DNA of 64,000 nucleotides from Caprella mutica (lineage: Eukaryota; Arthropoda; Malacostraca; Amphipoda; Caprellidae), in assembly GCA_947561585.1 (NCBI GenBank), contig CANNZV010001148.1, forward strand, positions 114,266 through 178,265, in the 5' to 3' direction. The translations under genes were made by a program, and so were the position numbers. Of this stretch, positions 37,114-50,703 are shown in pieces (position 1 is the first letter of the stretch; every line of letters begins with the position of its first letter). The notes under the pieces were generated by a model that was not told the origin of the DNA, did not search any database, and saw nothing but the letters and a program-made list of their open reading frames with translations.

Positions 37114-39697
37114 GAACGATAATATCGTATTAATACTTTGGCTGACCATGCTTCAAGAATAAATACTTTCAAACTAACATTGGTTTATGTTTTTTTGTAA
37201 AATTATCACGCGAAACTAAACAGAAATAGCTCTGGGCTTATAAGTTTCGTTTCCAACTGATTTCTTCTCAATGTAACAAGATGTCAGAAGCAAGTTTCCC
37301 GCCTTTCTGTTCCCTATTGCCACAGTTTCGAAAGGTAATTATCATAAACTGTCCATGGGGCTTCTCATCACTCACTATTATTACTTTTTATTGACACTAA
37401 AAATGATGCCATCAAACATTTACTCTAGTAGAAGAAGGTTAGATGAAAAAATAAGAATTGATATAAGATTGTTTAGCTCAAAAAATAATGGTAGAATTTA
37501 CAATGCGAATTAATTGACTAACAAAATGTTATATTTCCTATACTTTCGACACCGAACGGTAACTTGCCACATTATGTATTCATGAAATAATGTCAAAATA
37601 ACTTTGTTTGAAATATTGAATATATATATATATATACATGTTACTTCCTTGAGACTTTTTCTAAAATTATCATTCAATATAGGTTTTCTGGCAATACTTG
37701 ATACTATCGTTTGAATATTTCAGGAACCTGATTATGGTCTCTCAATAAATAATTCAGCATCAAATTGAATGAATGAATATTACCAGTTTATTAGTCTCGC
37801 AAGTTGTTCGTGTACTTGAGTAAGTAAAAATCTTCTTATAAATTGAATTTGAATTTCTTGCAAGAAATTTTAAGATGAAATTCTAACTTCTCTGTAAAAC
37901 TTTGTGGTGGACAGGGCTTTGACTCAAATAACAACAAAATATTTTATTCCGAAACTTCCAGACCCAAATCTAATTTAAACTTACAAATGGTGTTGCGAAA
38001 CTCTATAAGCGTTAATATTTCATTTTAAATCTGAAACATAATTTTATTCTTTAAAATTACAATAAACTATAAACTAACAACTGTTATTGAGTTTTCTTTT
38101 TAGTAATAACAATATATGTTCCAACGAAAATTAAGACTTAAATTTAATTGAAATTAGATTTTCTCTTTATTTTGAATTATTAATATAAAAATTTTGGTTA
38201 ATTCAGGGATTGTTATTATGAAACTGAAAATTATCATTTGTAATTACTTTGTAATTGTTTAAAACAACACTATTATTGCAGTTGCTAAAAATCAGATAGT
38301 CTTGAAAGAGTATATTGGATGAGTAATTAGTATATTTCTACATTTAACAATTGGGTATATAATTAAGAGTGTATTGCTTTATTGAATTACAAATAACTTG
38401 AAGTATGCTAGAAACCTATGCACGAATATTTCAACACACACCAATCAATCTAAATTATTATCAAAATTTACTCCGTAAAGATTCCCTTGATTACAAGAGT
38501 GCGGAAATATACCCTGGTGGACTCTGCGAGTGTATACTTCTCTCAAGTATCAATCAGAGATTGCGTATGTTGGCACATCACTACTCCAATCTCCTCTGAG
38601 TGTTTGGTTTACATCAACCTTACCTGATATATGAGTGAGATGATTGGGATTCAGAGCACCTAATTTGTTATGCTGAACTATTCATAAAAGACTGTGGTCA
38701 AATTGATGACTGAAAGATATTTGATAAAACAAAAATAGACCTAATTAATGAAACATTTGGAAATTACAAAATTTTGTACAAACGTAAAAGTTTATATTCA
38801 AGGTATCTCTTGTATGTAAATATTATAATTAAAATCCCGATCTAAATTGAAATCGATATGAAGAAGTTTCAGACAAAATTGGCATCCTAGTTTAAAATTA
38901 AAAAATCATCATTATAAACTGTATTATAATAACCAGTATGATCCACTTCTGAAGCTTCTAACTTATTCGATTATAAATATATTTAACTATTACTTCAATT
39001 ATCACATTATAAGTATTAATTGTTGGGCAATAAAATTCGTACAGAATAGTAGAATAGTTAAAAATAAATAGTTAGTGTGGACTATCTATAAATATTCATA
39101 ACTGAATATTATTTATTAAAACTGATGTATTAATCAAATTTCAAAAACATTTTGTATAACTGGACAGAATTTTTGGACTATTTGGAACAAAGAATCCACT
39201 ATATTGTAAAGTTCTCCCAATAATCTGCGATATACGTTTTGAAACTTTTTTTTTTAATAACGATAAAATCTCTCAATGATAATAAGAAAACTTCTAAGTA
39301 AACAACGTTGACAATTTATATATATCTTGTTTGAACGGACTTACTAACTCAATATTCTTTATTCCCAATGAAATATTTTGCATTTGTCAATATATTGAAA
39401 TTCCTCACGTTGAGCTAAAGAAATGATCGGTGGGAAGTTTCGTAATTTCTTCTCACGCAAGTTCTCGTTTTTTTATATCTACCAAATCTTATTACAGACT
39501 GAAATCCAATTTCTTGTTCAATCGCAGGATGGATGAAAGATTTTCACAACTTCATGCTAAAACAAATTACATTCGATTATGTTTCTTTTTTGGGTATAAT
39601 GAACGCTGAATATTACTTAAGGCTGTGATTCATTCAAGCTAGACCTATAAATCATTACAATGTGAGAGTAATTATAACATTACATTTGTGGAAAGAT
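37114..39697. other. AT-rich tract with a (TA)n run
   Basis: A (TA)n microsatellite lies at 37619-37637. The frame 38405-38599 (64 codons) is somewhat less AT-rich and ends YPGGLCECILLSSINQRLRM..., but it is not recognised. Nothing else was seen. Confidence 0.35.
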
Positions 39698-40234
39698 TTA
39701 ACCCAAATGAGTTTGACTTTAAGAATGTATGGGAAGGTTTAACTATGTGTTTAAAAAACACATGTCTTTTTTGAACACGTATGGTACTGTATAATTTACA
39801 TCTTTTTAGTATTCAATAATAAACTAATAAATACCGGATATCGAGTAGAAATATTGAACATATAAGGAGATATAAATACAAAGGTATGTAAATCAATGAC
39901 AACTGAGAGAGCAGAGCTGCGATTGGGTGGAATGAGACTTAATGACAGCTCGCAAGTGTGTGTGTTCTCCATGAAAACATGGACTAATGTGTGTATAGTA
40001 CGTACCAATATATATTTCTACGTTGTCATACGTCACCACATTACAATTAATTTCCTAATTTGCGTGGTTTCACCCATACGTATATGTATTTTAACTTAGA
40101 AATACAAAAATAAATAGGATATATATGTAAGAACAAAGTCAAGAAAGGCTGGTGAATTTTAATGAATGACATGAAAGATATCAAATAATTTAAATATGAT
40201 GTGCTTTGAAAACACGCGTCAAAATCATTAAGGT
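39698..40234 (+). mobile_element. piggyBac-like MITE family M, copy 2
   Basis: It starts TTAACCCAAATGAGTTTGAC and ends GTCAAAATCATTAAGGTA, a worn inverted pair. The interior matches the 53.0-kb copy through blocks such as ATATTGAACATATAAGGAGA, GACAACTGAGAG, TTACAATTAATTTCCTAATT and GAACAAAGTCAAGAAAGGC. The TTAA followed by CCC suggests the piggyBac superfamily. No coding capacity. Confidence 0.75.
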
Positions 40235-41938
40235 ACACAATTGCATACTATTATATTATATATTGATGTCATGTTTCAGTGTTTTCTTATAGGGTTAACT
40301 CTAAACCATGGTACTCCTTTTCTTTTGATGGGTTTCATAATTTCCTGAATTGTGTGAATTTTTTAATTACAAATGATTTATAAGAAAAATATAATTTCAC
40401 TAATTCGAGTATTAATTTCGTTTCAGATTTCTGCTTCTGCTCGGTGTGTTTCTAGCCGTAACTTTTATATATGAAATATTTATAATTCTATTCTCAGCTG
40501 TAACAGAAATGTTTGTAAAAGGAAATGGAATTGACTCGCCAAAAAACTTTGATTTATTTTCTTTGGGGAAGTGTATAGAATTCAGATTTAAATCGTTGTT
40601 TATTTTTTATGAAAAATGATTTGCTAATGAAGAATTTTTCTTTAGATTAACAGAGTCATTGGAGTATAAAGATTAATAATGCAATAATTACAACATTTGT
40701 ACGTAAATATCAATATGTTTTTGCTATGATTCTTGTTTTCTTTATATTAATATTGAACTATGAATGCGCATGTCATTCATGTAAAGTAATTTTTTATAAA
40801 TGTTTCATGAATTATTCAAATAAATTCAATATGATACTCAATTTGGGAGCAAAACCTATCTTTTTGGAGCTGATATGGGTAAAATATTTTTCTAAAAATT
40901 TTGTGAAATGTGCAGGTATATATATACAAACAGTGATGATAATTAGGTGATGCTTATGGAAACTAAATATTTCATGAACTAATTTATTGATAAAGCTTTT
41001 CTTACAGGATTTGGTTGATAATCCTTCATTTAAACTGTCTGAAGTAACAGTATTTTCGTAATTCAATTTTTATTGGAAAATGAAACTAAATTTACGGACG
41101 TATATTTGTGAATAGTGTCATGAATTTGTTCTGATACAACATCTAATAATTTAATAAGTTAAAGTAAATGATGATTTCGCATATATGTAGGCTTTTCGGA
41201 GTTTGCATGTCCCTTATTCAGTAAATTAACAGCAACGATTTTTGGGATATTACAAAAATTCTGAATTGTTTAATTGTTTAATTGAAAGCATTATAAGATC
41301 ATAGACTGCAAATTTATGCTAGATTCCTCTTCTACAGTAAAATCTATATGTGAGGTTTAACAATAAAGTTATATTCTTTTTAGTGTGGGAGTTTGAAATC
41401 AAACTCATTCAAATTTGTGTACATATTTTATTGATTGATCAAGAATAATCTATTCCTTCTTTTTCATCATCTAATATCATCTTCTAAACACAAATATGTC
41501 ACTAAAAATTTAATTGTTTCAAATTCATGTCTTTCGCTCACCCTGTTTAAAAACATCTTCTCTCCTCCATTTCTGTCATTATTTTTCTCTTATTTCCGAG
41601 AGTTTGTAAACCTTTGATACAAATTCTAAAGAAACTCTCAAAGGTGGTGAATAAAAAAGATTTAAAATATGAAAATACATGCTGAAGCGATTTTCAGCTA
41701 TATGTTAATTAGAGATAATAAATAAGATGAAGTCATTCAAATTACCATTAACATGCACTTTTATTAGGACGATCAAATGAGCTCTTCAAATTATCTGCTG
41801 AATTACAGTTTACTATTTTAAATGAGTGGTATTCAATCTTGATAAGAATTAACATGTTTATAGAGCAAATTATCCCATTAAAATATTCATGAAAAGCTAT
41901 AATAATGATGATCATCATCACGTTGTTTGTCACTTTTA
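40235..41938. other. AT-rich tract, nothing firm
   Basis: At 40285-40298 the sequence reads CTTATAGGGTTAA, a possible solitary TTAA-type end without a partner. The frame 40726-40950 has no recognised motif. Confidence 0.3.
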
Positions 41939-42054
41939 TTAATTTGGTAATTTGACAACCTGGTAATTTTGACCCTCAGTTAAATTTACCCTCGTTAATT
42001 TGAGCTCCTATTAATTTGACCTACCGTTAATTTGACCCCCGTTATTTAATTTGT
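41939..42054 (+). repeat. Degenerate ~17-bp tandem repeat (GTTAATTTGACC)
   Basis: Seven or so imperfect units based on GTTAATTTGACCCCC. In its short AATT core and GAC or GTC spacing the design resembles the clusters at 12.45 and 13.4 kb, but the sequence is different. No opposed partner cluster was seen nearby. Confidence 0.7.
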
Positions 42055-44824
42055 GGATGATGCCTATAATTAAATAATATGTAAGTATTATATTATGATG
42101 CTAGAAAATTGAAGGATAAATTTATTTCAAAATAATTTTATACTGCATTTTTCCTATTTGTCATCAATTAAAAGACAACTTGATTCTACAATATACATTC
42201 TAAATCATCTGAACCTACGCCAATACACCGGTTTAGATATTTTACTTTCATACATAAAGGCAATTTATTCTAAATCTGGTAAAATCGATAAGGCAAGTGA
42301 AAAGTCAAATGTAACAATTATCACCATCAACAATTGTATCAATGAAAACCGGTCCGAAAATTCTAATATGGTCTTCAAAGCAGTTGTTTGAGGTGAATTA
42401 AGGGATTGTCTAGAAAAAATATAAAATTCTAATCTTTAAAATAATATTGTTACAAAACTAACTGAATTCAAATTGAACCAATATTAAGGAAGTAGTTAAA
42501 GTACATTACAATTCTACAGTTACTGATTAAAAAAAACGTGAAAGTTATTCAATTTTATTGGCTTTAGATTAATGAAAAGCAGAATTATAATTTTCAACGA
42601 TGAAATTCTTTATATATATTCCAATGTGTAACTAATAATCCTAATATAATTACAGCCCTAAGATAATAATTCGAGGTAATCTGATATTCAAGAATATTAT
42701 TTTATCCGAGAGGAAAATCAATGAAGGAAATAAAATAATTACAATTTATTATTCATTTAACTTTGAAATTGAAAAAAAAATTAACATTAATTCAAAATAT
42801 TTCCATAATCCACTTAATTTTCAATGTTGAAAATACCACTGATGTTCAATGCATAAAACTTCATTATTTTCCCCTTGGAAATAATGATTTATCAGTCTTT
42901 TTCTACATAGGGTCGAGAAAATAGGATTTAAATTAGTTTTCTTTTCCATTGTATGTGATAATTTATTATGCATTGGCACCCGAGGAACTGAATATGCGAG
43001 TGGCAGCCTTTGAATTAAAATGAAAAGAAACAAGAAAGTACAGATAACTTATTTTATCTAGTTCCGAATCGAGGAAAAATTTGGCAGAAAGACTTTAGAA
43101 TATTCATTAGAAATGAGGAGAAATTGAATAGGAAAATATTAGTAATAAAAGAGCATTGTAGAGAACTTCCTCTACTTTATTTTATTTCATATAAATGCTT
43201 TAAATAATTTTCCTTCCAATAACATTTATCAACAAAATGAGAGGTATGAAAATAAAAAAGTTTAAGATTTAATCGCTAAGAGTAATAAACAAAATGGTGA
43301 AAACTGGATGCTTGAGTCATCTATATTTTATAATGGACATTTTCTTTCTACAAAATCGTTCACTGCATGACTTTGAAAACGCTATGGATGCAGTCTCTAT
43401 AGCTTCAAGAAATTATTGTTACGTCACTTCTCAAAATTAATCATAACAAATATGTCCATTGACCTAATTTGAAAATATGTAACCATTGCTTGAAAAAAAA
43501 AATATTTCAATCCGTAGCTAATTTTGGTTTAGAAATGTCGTATGTTTCATTTTTTTATCATTTTAGTCTCAAGAGGTTAGCGACGTGTGGAAGCTGAGCC
43601 AAAAGTGTAATTAGTTTCTTAAAAGAGTTTATCACCTAAAGATGTGACCAGAATTATTTCAACTGATGTCCATACAGTTGAATGTGGGAAAAACCCTTAA
43701 CTATGGCGATTGAGGTATTTATTCATTCAAAGGATAAAATTACGTATGCAAAATATTATGTTTGAAATCATGAGTTCTAACAAAATTTCAATATTCATGA
43801 AAATATTTTATTTATTTTCCATTAGATTTAAAATCGCATTCCAATAATTTTTAGATAGTTTTAAATTTCCAACATAAACTTTAACTTATTTACAATTTAT
43901 TTTTGTTTGAATTATTGCTCTGCTTAGATGAAACAAAATCTTTAAACTAAATCAAATAATTCTAACAAGATGATTCAAACAGTGCTTGTTTGTTTCTAAA
44001 TTTTAACATAACATAAAAATCTGACATCACAGAATTCTGATCTCAGATCGAAATGAAATTAATAAAAGGGATCCATTGAAGATGATGAAGGAACCCACAT
44101 CATTTGCGTAAATTGAATGTTTGCATTAACTTGTATTTTAAACATGAAATTTGAAAGAAAAAAATGCTGGACAAGAGTAATGATATATTTTGGTCTTGCT
44201 GTATAGCTATACAAATAACATATATTGTTTAATATTATTCGAATCACTTTATTACTACTAAAATTCTTTGTTATTTTAAATCACGTCATCATACTCATGA
44301 AAGTTCATGAAAAGGAATAGTTAGACACACAGGAGTTAAAAAATAAGAAGATTGTTCGATTGGAAAAATAATGATCGACTTGGATATTCAGTGCATTGTT
44401 CAATTACTATTATAGGTTATAAGTATTATCTGAAGGAAAAAATTGTATCAACAAAAGTTTTTTTTTATATCAAGTATTGAATAAGTACAATAATCATAAA
44501 CATACATTGCGATCTTCATAAATTTTTCAAAGTATATTAAATACACATGGATAATAAGCTGACATATTGTTTGAGAAATTAATTAGATAAGACTAAATTT
44601 TAATTGCAAAGTCCATCGATGCAATTGGCGATTGAAATGATTTCCTCAGTGTGAACAGTCATTATTATCGCCATTATTTTTCATTTTTCTGATAAATTCA
44701 CGTGGGTAATTACATAAGTGATGTATTTTTGCGTGATTAATAAAAGTACGTCGAGACAATCAATGATCAAAATGACTTCTTCACATTGTTATTTGCATTA
44801 AACAAACACACTCAAATGGTTCCC
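42055..44824. other. AT-rich tract, nothing assigned
   Basis: Short frames only. The one at 42821-43033 (minus) starts hydrophobic but has no other support. Confidence 0.4.
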
Positions 44825-44828
44825 TAGA

Positions 44829-44938
44829 AATGAACACTCTAAATACTCTAAAAACTCTAATCACTCTAAACACGCTAAACACTCTAAGTACTCTGGTCTA
44901 GAAAACTCCAAATACTCTAAGCACTCTAAATACTCTTA
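44829..44938 (+). repeat. 9-bp minisatellite (CACTCTAAA)n
   Basis: About eleven imperfect units of CACTCTAAA or TACTCTAAA, with two interruptions near 44892-44906. Simple tandem repeat. Confidence 0.85.
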
Positions 44939-44939
44939 A

Positions 44940-47160
44940 AATGTGATAAAAAATCGAACAGTACTTTTTACAATAACCATTCAGCTGATTGGTAATTAGC
45001 ATGTAAGTTGTAGACCTAAATAAATATATAGTTATGACGGAAATTCACACATCTCTTTCTACATATATAAGGACATATAATACTTATTTAAATTTTCAGT
45101 AAAAATTTATTTGTGTTGTTACATCAATCACATTCACTGTCACTAAATAATTGTTTATAGTGTTCGGTATTTAGAAAATTTGATGAATCACCTTTCGATT
45201 TTCGGGAAAACACATTCAAAAATATTCCAACTGTTATCTGTTTAAGTGTACGATAGTTAATTTGACATACTTTCTACTTTTGGTAGAATTTCTCTTAAAT
45301 ACCCTCCACATGAATGGTAATGCAAAGAATAAACAAAGTACAAAATGTTGAGTGATTTTCTTCCTCAATGCATTGGCCTGAAGAGTCTGAATAAATGACA
45401 ATAGATTTGCACATTTTAAACCATTGAGCCCTTCCTAAGAAATATACATTTTTATTAGAAAGGATTCATTTCAGTTCAACTTTTTTTTGTTTGACCACTT
45501 TCTTCGGATGTTGTCCATGATTTCCTATAAAACAATAAATTGGCTATTTCTTCCATCAAAATTCACACTAATACTAATTCCAAATTCATTTTTCTCTCTT
45601 AAAATTTTCCAGAGCCGATAAGTCTGTAATAATCTCCATCCATTTACTTCAAGTTTTATTATATTTTTCTATTATGATATGTGAAACATGATATATCAAA
45701 ACGAAGAATTTTTAGTGTTGTGCTCATTGTTATAGTCTTAAGTGTTCACATATCATCAAAATCAAATGTTTCCTCATTTTACATCACTTAATCTATGTTA
45801 CCTCCAATGAAATTGAACGTATACACCAATATATAATTATTTTCATTAGTGATAGAGCAGCTTAAAACTCATATATAGAGATGGGGAATGTAAGATTCAG
45901 CATACAAATAATAAAGATAGTTTAAAGGATTGCATTTTAGTGTTCCGTGAAGCTCTGATTCATTTCATCGAATTAATATCTATTCTCAGCTAAATGATTG
46001 CTTTGATGGTTTTATATATAATCTATAAATTGAAGTATGACAAATGTCTGAGTAATAGTTCGTGCTCCATGTGTCAAATAAACTGATGCATTTCACCAAA
46101 CGGTGATGTAAATTAATCAATATATCAATTATTCATGAATACATATAAATATTGTGAAAGCATTAAAAATTTTGGTAAATCAATGCAAGAGAGCAACAAC
46201 AAGCAATATGCAATAGGTACAGTACACGTAAACGTATCGATTTCGAGTGCAAATTTGCATATAAAACTCATTAAACTAATATTACGGTGTTTAATGAAGA
46301 AGATATTCTCCGAAAATTGCACGGAACAAGTCGTGTCATCAAAGCATGTACACTGACTTATTTGTGTCATAAATTCGTATAGTTCATCATCTCGTACATT
46401 GACTACACTCTGAGTAATCTAATTAATGTGAACTAGTCACGCACAGTTCAGAGGTGCATGCCTTCATGGTACATGCTAAGAAATTCACCATGGTGATGCT
46501 ACTGTGATTAAAACGGTACTTGAAAGTACTTATTTTAATAAGTATTTTTTTTCATTGAACTATTCTTAGTTTGTTACTGTAATCTTATATTGAATAGGTG
46601 ATTGATTTGTTCATCAGGAATCATAAGAATTATATTAGTTTTTCTATTATTTTGCTGATAGTATTTGTTTTCTTGTATTTACAATTCATTTGTTTTTCTC
46701 TCCCTCGCTTGTTCTTTTCGAATAGTTGCACTGATATAATCACTAGCAAAAATTTGTGCTTTCAGAGTCAATATTAGTTCAAATAAAATATTGATGCATT
46801 CCAAAGTATGTTTGATAATAGAGTAAGACTTGACTGCAATAATTGTGAATTAATGAATTCTAGTATACTATCAAACGTGTGTAATATTCATGTTCACTTT
46901 CCGTTAATTGTTAACTATTTTTCATCATACACAAACTATCTTTCTATGCAATCCAAATGATCAGATCAATTTAATAAGGCTTGTAATTTCATCAAAATAC
47001 CATTACTTTATACAGTGTGTTTTTTTTTCTTTTGCAAGACTTTGAGCCCGCACTAGGAATATTTGAAATTAGAATTTAGAGGAAGCAAATATATTTTCTT
47101 GAAGATAAGGCTTGGTACTTACATTTCCTGTTATACGAACTCATTTGAAACTCATTCAAA
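44940..47160. other. AT-rich tract, nothing assigned
   Basis: The frame 46135-46356 (plus, 73 codons) is not recognised. No other signal. Confidence 0.4.
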
Positions 47161-47164
47161 ACAC

Positions 47165-47700
47165 TTCTAAATGCTATATACAGAAGGTGTTGGAAATGGC
47201 CGCCGGAATCCTGTAGTCAAAGTCTGCGCGCTTCAAGACGCTCTTCGAGTCTTCGTCACCTTCTCAATTGTTACTGCATCATAATTTGCACCAAACAGCT
47301 GCACACACTAAATTCTATCATATCATGAATGGATCGAGATTTTTCTGAATACAAAATATTTTGTGTTGTAGCCCAGAAATAGAAATTAAGAGGATTGAGT
47401 TCTTACTGAGTGAAGGCCAGAAGATCTCAGTGTCTCTTTTGGTAACTCGTCCTTGAAATCTTTCTTCAAGAACTGCTTAGCTACTCTTGTACATTGAGAT
47501 AGAGCATCATCTTGCATACGACTGAGTCTGCGTCATGTTGCATTGGCTCAAAAAAGTTTGCAACACTTTGTCTTTCAGCAAAGCCATGTAATAGGAACCA
47601 TTAACAGAGTCACAAGGGCCGTCGTCATCGATGGATGCTTGGACAATAGAATTTTCCGTCCACAGTCGCAACAAATATAATTAATTTTTTGTAGTGTTGA
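47165..47700 (-). pseudogene. Decayed mariner-type transposase, C-terminal half
   Basis: Read on the minus strand, SVNGSYYMALLKDKVLQTFF matches the (V)NGxYYxxLLxxKVLP segment of mariner-type transposases. A degraded MQHDADSVVCKMML follows where FQQDGAxxHxA is expected. WPSLSKNSI then stands at the place of WPxxSPDLNP, followed by a frame change. The end reads RADFDYRIPAAISNTF, a worn form of the usual (C)xxxxGGHFEHLL tail. Several stops and frame changes. The family is distinct from the other relics here. No terminal repeats were located. Confidence 0.55.
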
Positions 47701-49570
47701 TAAAGGAATTGATATTGAAATCAATTTTTAACTTTAGCTCAAGTTAATCAAACTCAGTAAATATCGTAAATTTCATCATATATCATTAAACGAACACTGT
47801 TCAATTTTAAATTAATCAATTTGATGCATCACTGAAATTGACACTATAAGAGGCTTATCGAAATACTTCAATGAAAAGATATTATATATTGTACGAGGCT
47901 ACTGATAATTTAAATTTTAATGAGTTGGTTTGAGCATTCAAAAGAAATCAGGCATTTGTGAAATTGAGATATAATTTTCAATAAAGACGGGTAAGTATTC
48001 ATTGTATTGAATGTATCTGATTGACCATAGAAATTGGAATGAAATAAAGGAAAAATGAAATCATGAAGAACACGTTAATCAATGCAGTAAAAGTTCGTTG
48101 AGTTTCAGTTAACTTAACGTATGAATTTATTGTCAATAAAAACATTAAATTTAACTCTTTAAAGCGTTCATGGCAGCCAATCTTAAAATGGAGATAGCTT
48201 AACTTAAAACAATCGTAAAATGAAGAGAATCATAGATAAAAAATTAGGCGAAATATCATCTGGTTGCGCTGGTTTAGTGATTAGAAACTGCAATAGTATG
48301 AATATATAACTGGTAAGATATGAAACGGGTACCACTGTACTTAATATATTACACTAAAAATACTATTGTGAATGTAGGAAAATAAGTTTAAATCTATGTG
48401 CAGTTATTCAATTAACCAACTTTCCATGAAACAAAAGACAGTTAGCCAACAATTGGTCTCAATAGAATTTAAGAATATTTAGGAAAAAAATGATTATTTT
48501 TATATAATTATATTAAGATTGAATCATTTCAGAATACTTAAATATTAAGTGCCATCTGTAGAATAAGTTTCGATCTAACAAATTTTCATGAAATCTTAAA
48601 CTAATACAACATATAAATATTAACTCGAATCATCTTGAGAGTAAATTGCTTCTAATATAAAAATTAAATGAAGAAAAAAACCTCCTTCTTATATACTAAC
48701 ACTACCCCTAAATAATAATTGCTTTCATGTTTATTCTAGAATTTGTGATGTTCCAAAAACAATAACATGAATAGACTCAACTATTCTACACACTTTCTCT
48801 AAATTAAGTATTCTATTCAACCTGGCATACTTAAAATATATTATATTCACTTTTTAACAACCTACAAATTGGTTCCTTGAAAATACACAGCCAGTTCTGG
48901 TCTAATTGTTTATAAACAGATTACTTCATTACTTCTCGAGGTGCAACTGCATGTGTACCTATAATGCACTCTCCTAATTACATGTTCACCTGGCAAAGTA
49001 AATAAATAAGGGAGAGTTACAGGTCATAATAGGGAGGTGTGCATGACCTCAGGCCATCAAATGGTATGAGAAGTTGAGACTTACAATGATTTCTTTGGGT
49101 AGTTACTGAATAATTATATTCATTCTACAGTAAAGTAATCATAAATTATTACTGTTGAAGCTTACAACAATAAATAAAATGAAATATTTTTGTTGTGTAT
49201 AAAAATTTACTCTCAGGGACTGATCAATATTATATTATATCTGATTGATATTTGTTATTTGGAATTGCCGACCTTTCTTCATTAAAAATATTTTATAGCT
49301 GTAATATTTTTTTCCCTCTCTATTTCTTCTATATCATGTGTTCTGCATAGATATATGAATATGCTTTTCTACAACAAAGAAGACTTCAAGTGTTTAAATA
49401 TTAAACAAATCCCTGCAATAATAGTAACCTCTCATTTTATCAAAAACAACTGATTGTGCATGTCATCCCTAACGAGAAGTTTTGCTATTGAATAAGTTTC
49501 AAAAAGGTGGAAATCCAAATTTAGACACTAACTGAAAGTTGCAATTTTAACATTAAGTTAAAAGTCACTC
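47701..49570. other. AT-rich tract, nothing assigned
   Basis: A less AT-rich patch at 48890-49060 with no readable domain. Nothing else recognised. Confidence 0.4.
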
Positions 49571-50020
49571 ATGCCCAGGTAACAAAAAAATATATTCCCT
49601 CGATATCCCCATCGTTATCGAGAGGATGTCCTTTTTTGACGTATTTGCGATATGGGGATATCCCCAAATGATAAAGAGGGAATAATGATGGGATTTAATT
49701 ATATTAACCCTGGAATATTCCCTCGATTACAAGGGAAGGGCAAGGAATACCGATTTTATTATTCCCTCGAAAACAAGGGAGTAAAATAGAGATAGTGAGA
49801 GGGGATATTCCCTCAATATCGAGGGGATCAAATGGGAATATTCCCTGGATATCTAGAATAGAGGAAGGATATTTCAAATAAGAATACCAAAATTAATATT
49901 TCCAAGCATAAACAGCATTTTTACGTGTACGTTTGATTTTACATGAATTAGTTGTATGATACATATTGTAATATACAAATTAAATGGAAAGAAATGGAGA
50001 AAGAAATGAAGTGATGTTTC

Positions 50021-50084
50021 CGGATCTCGAACCAGCACCTGGTTGACTTCTGCTTGCGACGCTAACCACTCGACCATCCTGGAC
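50021..50084 (-). repeat. tRNA-like head, probable SINE or tRNA relic
   Basis: On the minus strand TGGTCGAGTGGTTAGCG (50076-50060) is a good A box. GGTTCGAGATCC (50033-50022) is close to the B box GGTTCGANTCC. The spacing between them is normal for a tRNA-type polymerase III promoter, and the 5' part GTCCAGG resembles Ser/Leu-type tRNAs. The central part does not give a clean anticodon stem. AT-rich sequence follows rather than a terminator, so a tRNA-derived SINE or a degenerate tRNA is likelier than a working tRNA. Confidence 0.5.
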
Positions 50085-50225
50085 ACAGCAGAAGTAGGAT
50101 TTTTAATGAACATTATTCTATATGATAACTCAAGTTTATCTTTAGGTTATCATCGATAAATATAGTTTCATATTTCATAGATTATTCCTGTTTTTCTTTT
50201 ATAATCGTTTCTTTTATAATTTTCA

Positions 50226-50632
50226 GGGGATCAACTATTTTTCACAAATTCCTGGAATATTCCCTCGATATTGTTAGGGAATCAACTAAATATTAGTAAT
50301 TCCTGGAATATTCCTTCAATATCCTTAGGAGATCAACAAATTTTCAGTAATTCTTGGAATATTCCCTCGATATCGATAGGGAATCAACTAATTTCACTAA
50401 TTCCTGGAATATTCCCGCGATATCGTTAGTGATCAACTAATTTTCACTATTTCCTTGAATATTCACTCAATATCGTTAGAGGATCAACTAATTTTCACTA
50501 ATTCCTGGAATATTACCTCGATTTCGTTGGGGGATCAACTAAGTTTAACTAATCCCTGAAATCTTCCCTCGATATCATTAGGTGATTAACTCATTTTCAC
50601 TAATCTCTGGAATATTCCCTCGATATCATTTT
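50226..50632 (+). repeat. ~51-bp tandem array, about eight units
   Basis: Units begin with the pattern ATTCCTGGAATATTCCCTCG, continue ATATCGTTAGGGGATCAACT and end AATTTTCACTA. The CCTGGAAT anchor falls at 50251, 50302, 50353, 50403, 50453, 50504, 50555 and about 50606, a strikingly regular 50-51 bp step. Each unit contains two small palindromes, GGAATATTCC and CGATATCG. Confidence 0.9.
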
Positions 50633-50703
50633 ACGATAGCGGATGATGAGGGAATATAAAGATATCGATGGAATATTCCGGGAATATCTCAATGTTTCCT
50701 GGG

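Larger units (their letters stand above)
49574..50703. mobile_element. Element built of GGAATATTCC/CGATATCG repeats
   Basis: The outer edges read CCCAGGTAACA (from 49574) and TGTTTCCTGGG (to 50703), an inverted pair with one mismatch. Inside, the left part (49592-49860) holds scattered copies of GGAATATTCCCTCGATATC and relatives, some in each orientation. The right part (50226-50632) holds a regular array. The interior 49870-50225 is different sequence that includes a tRNA-like head and probably inserted later. The target duplication could not be fixed, so the superfamily is open. No transposase. Confidence 0.55.

Noticed and set aside
49574..50703. CRISPR array, because of regular ~51-bp spacing
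   Set aside because: The whole unit repeats, not repeat plus unique spacer, and the context is eukaryotic transposon DNA.
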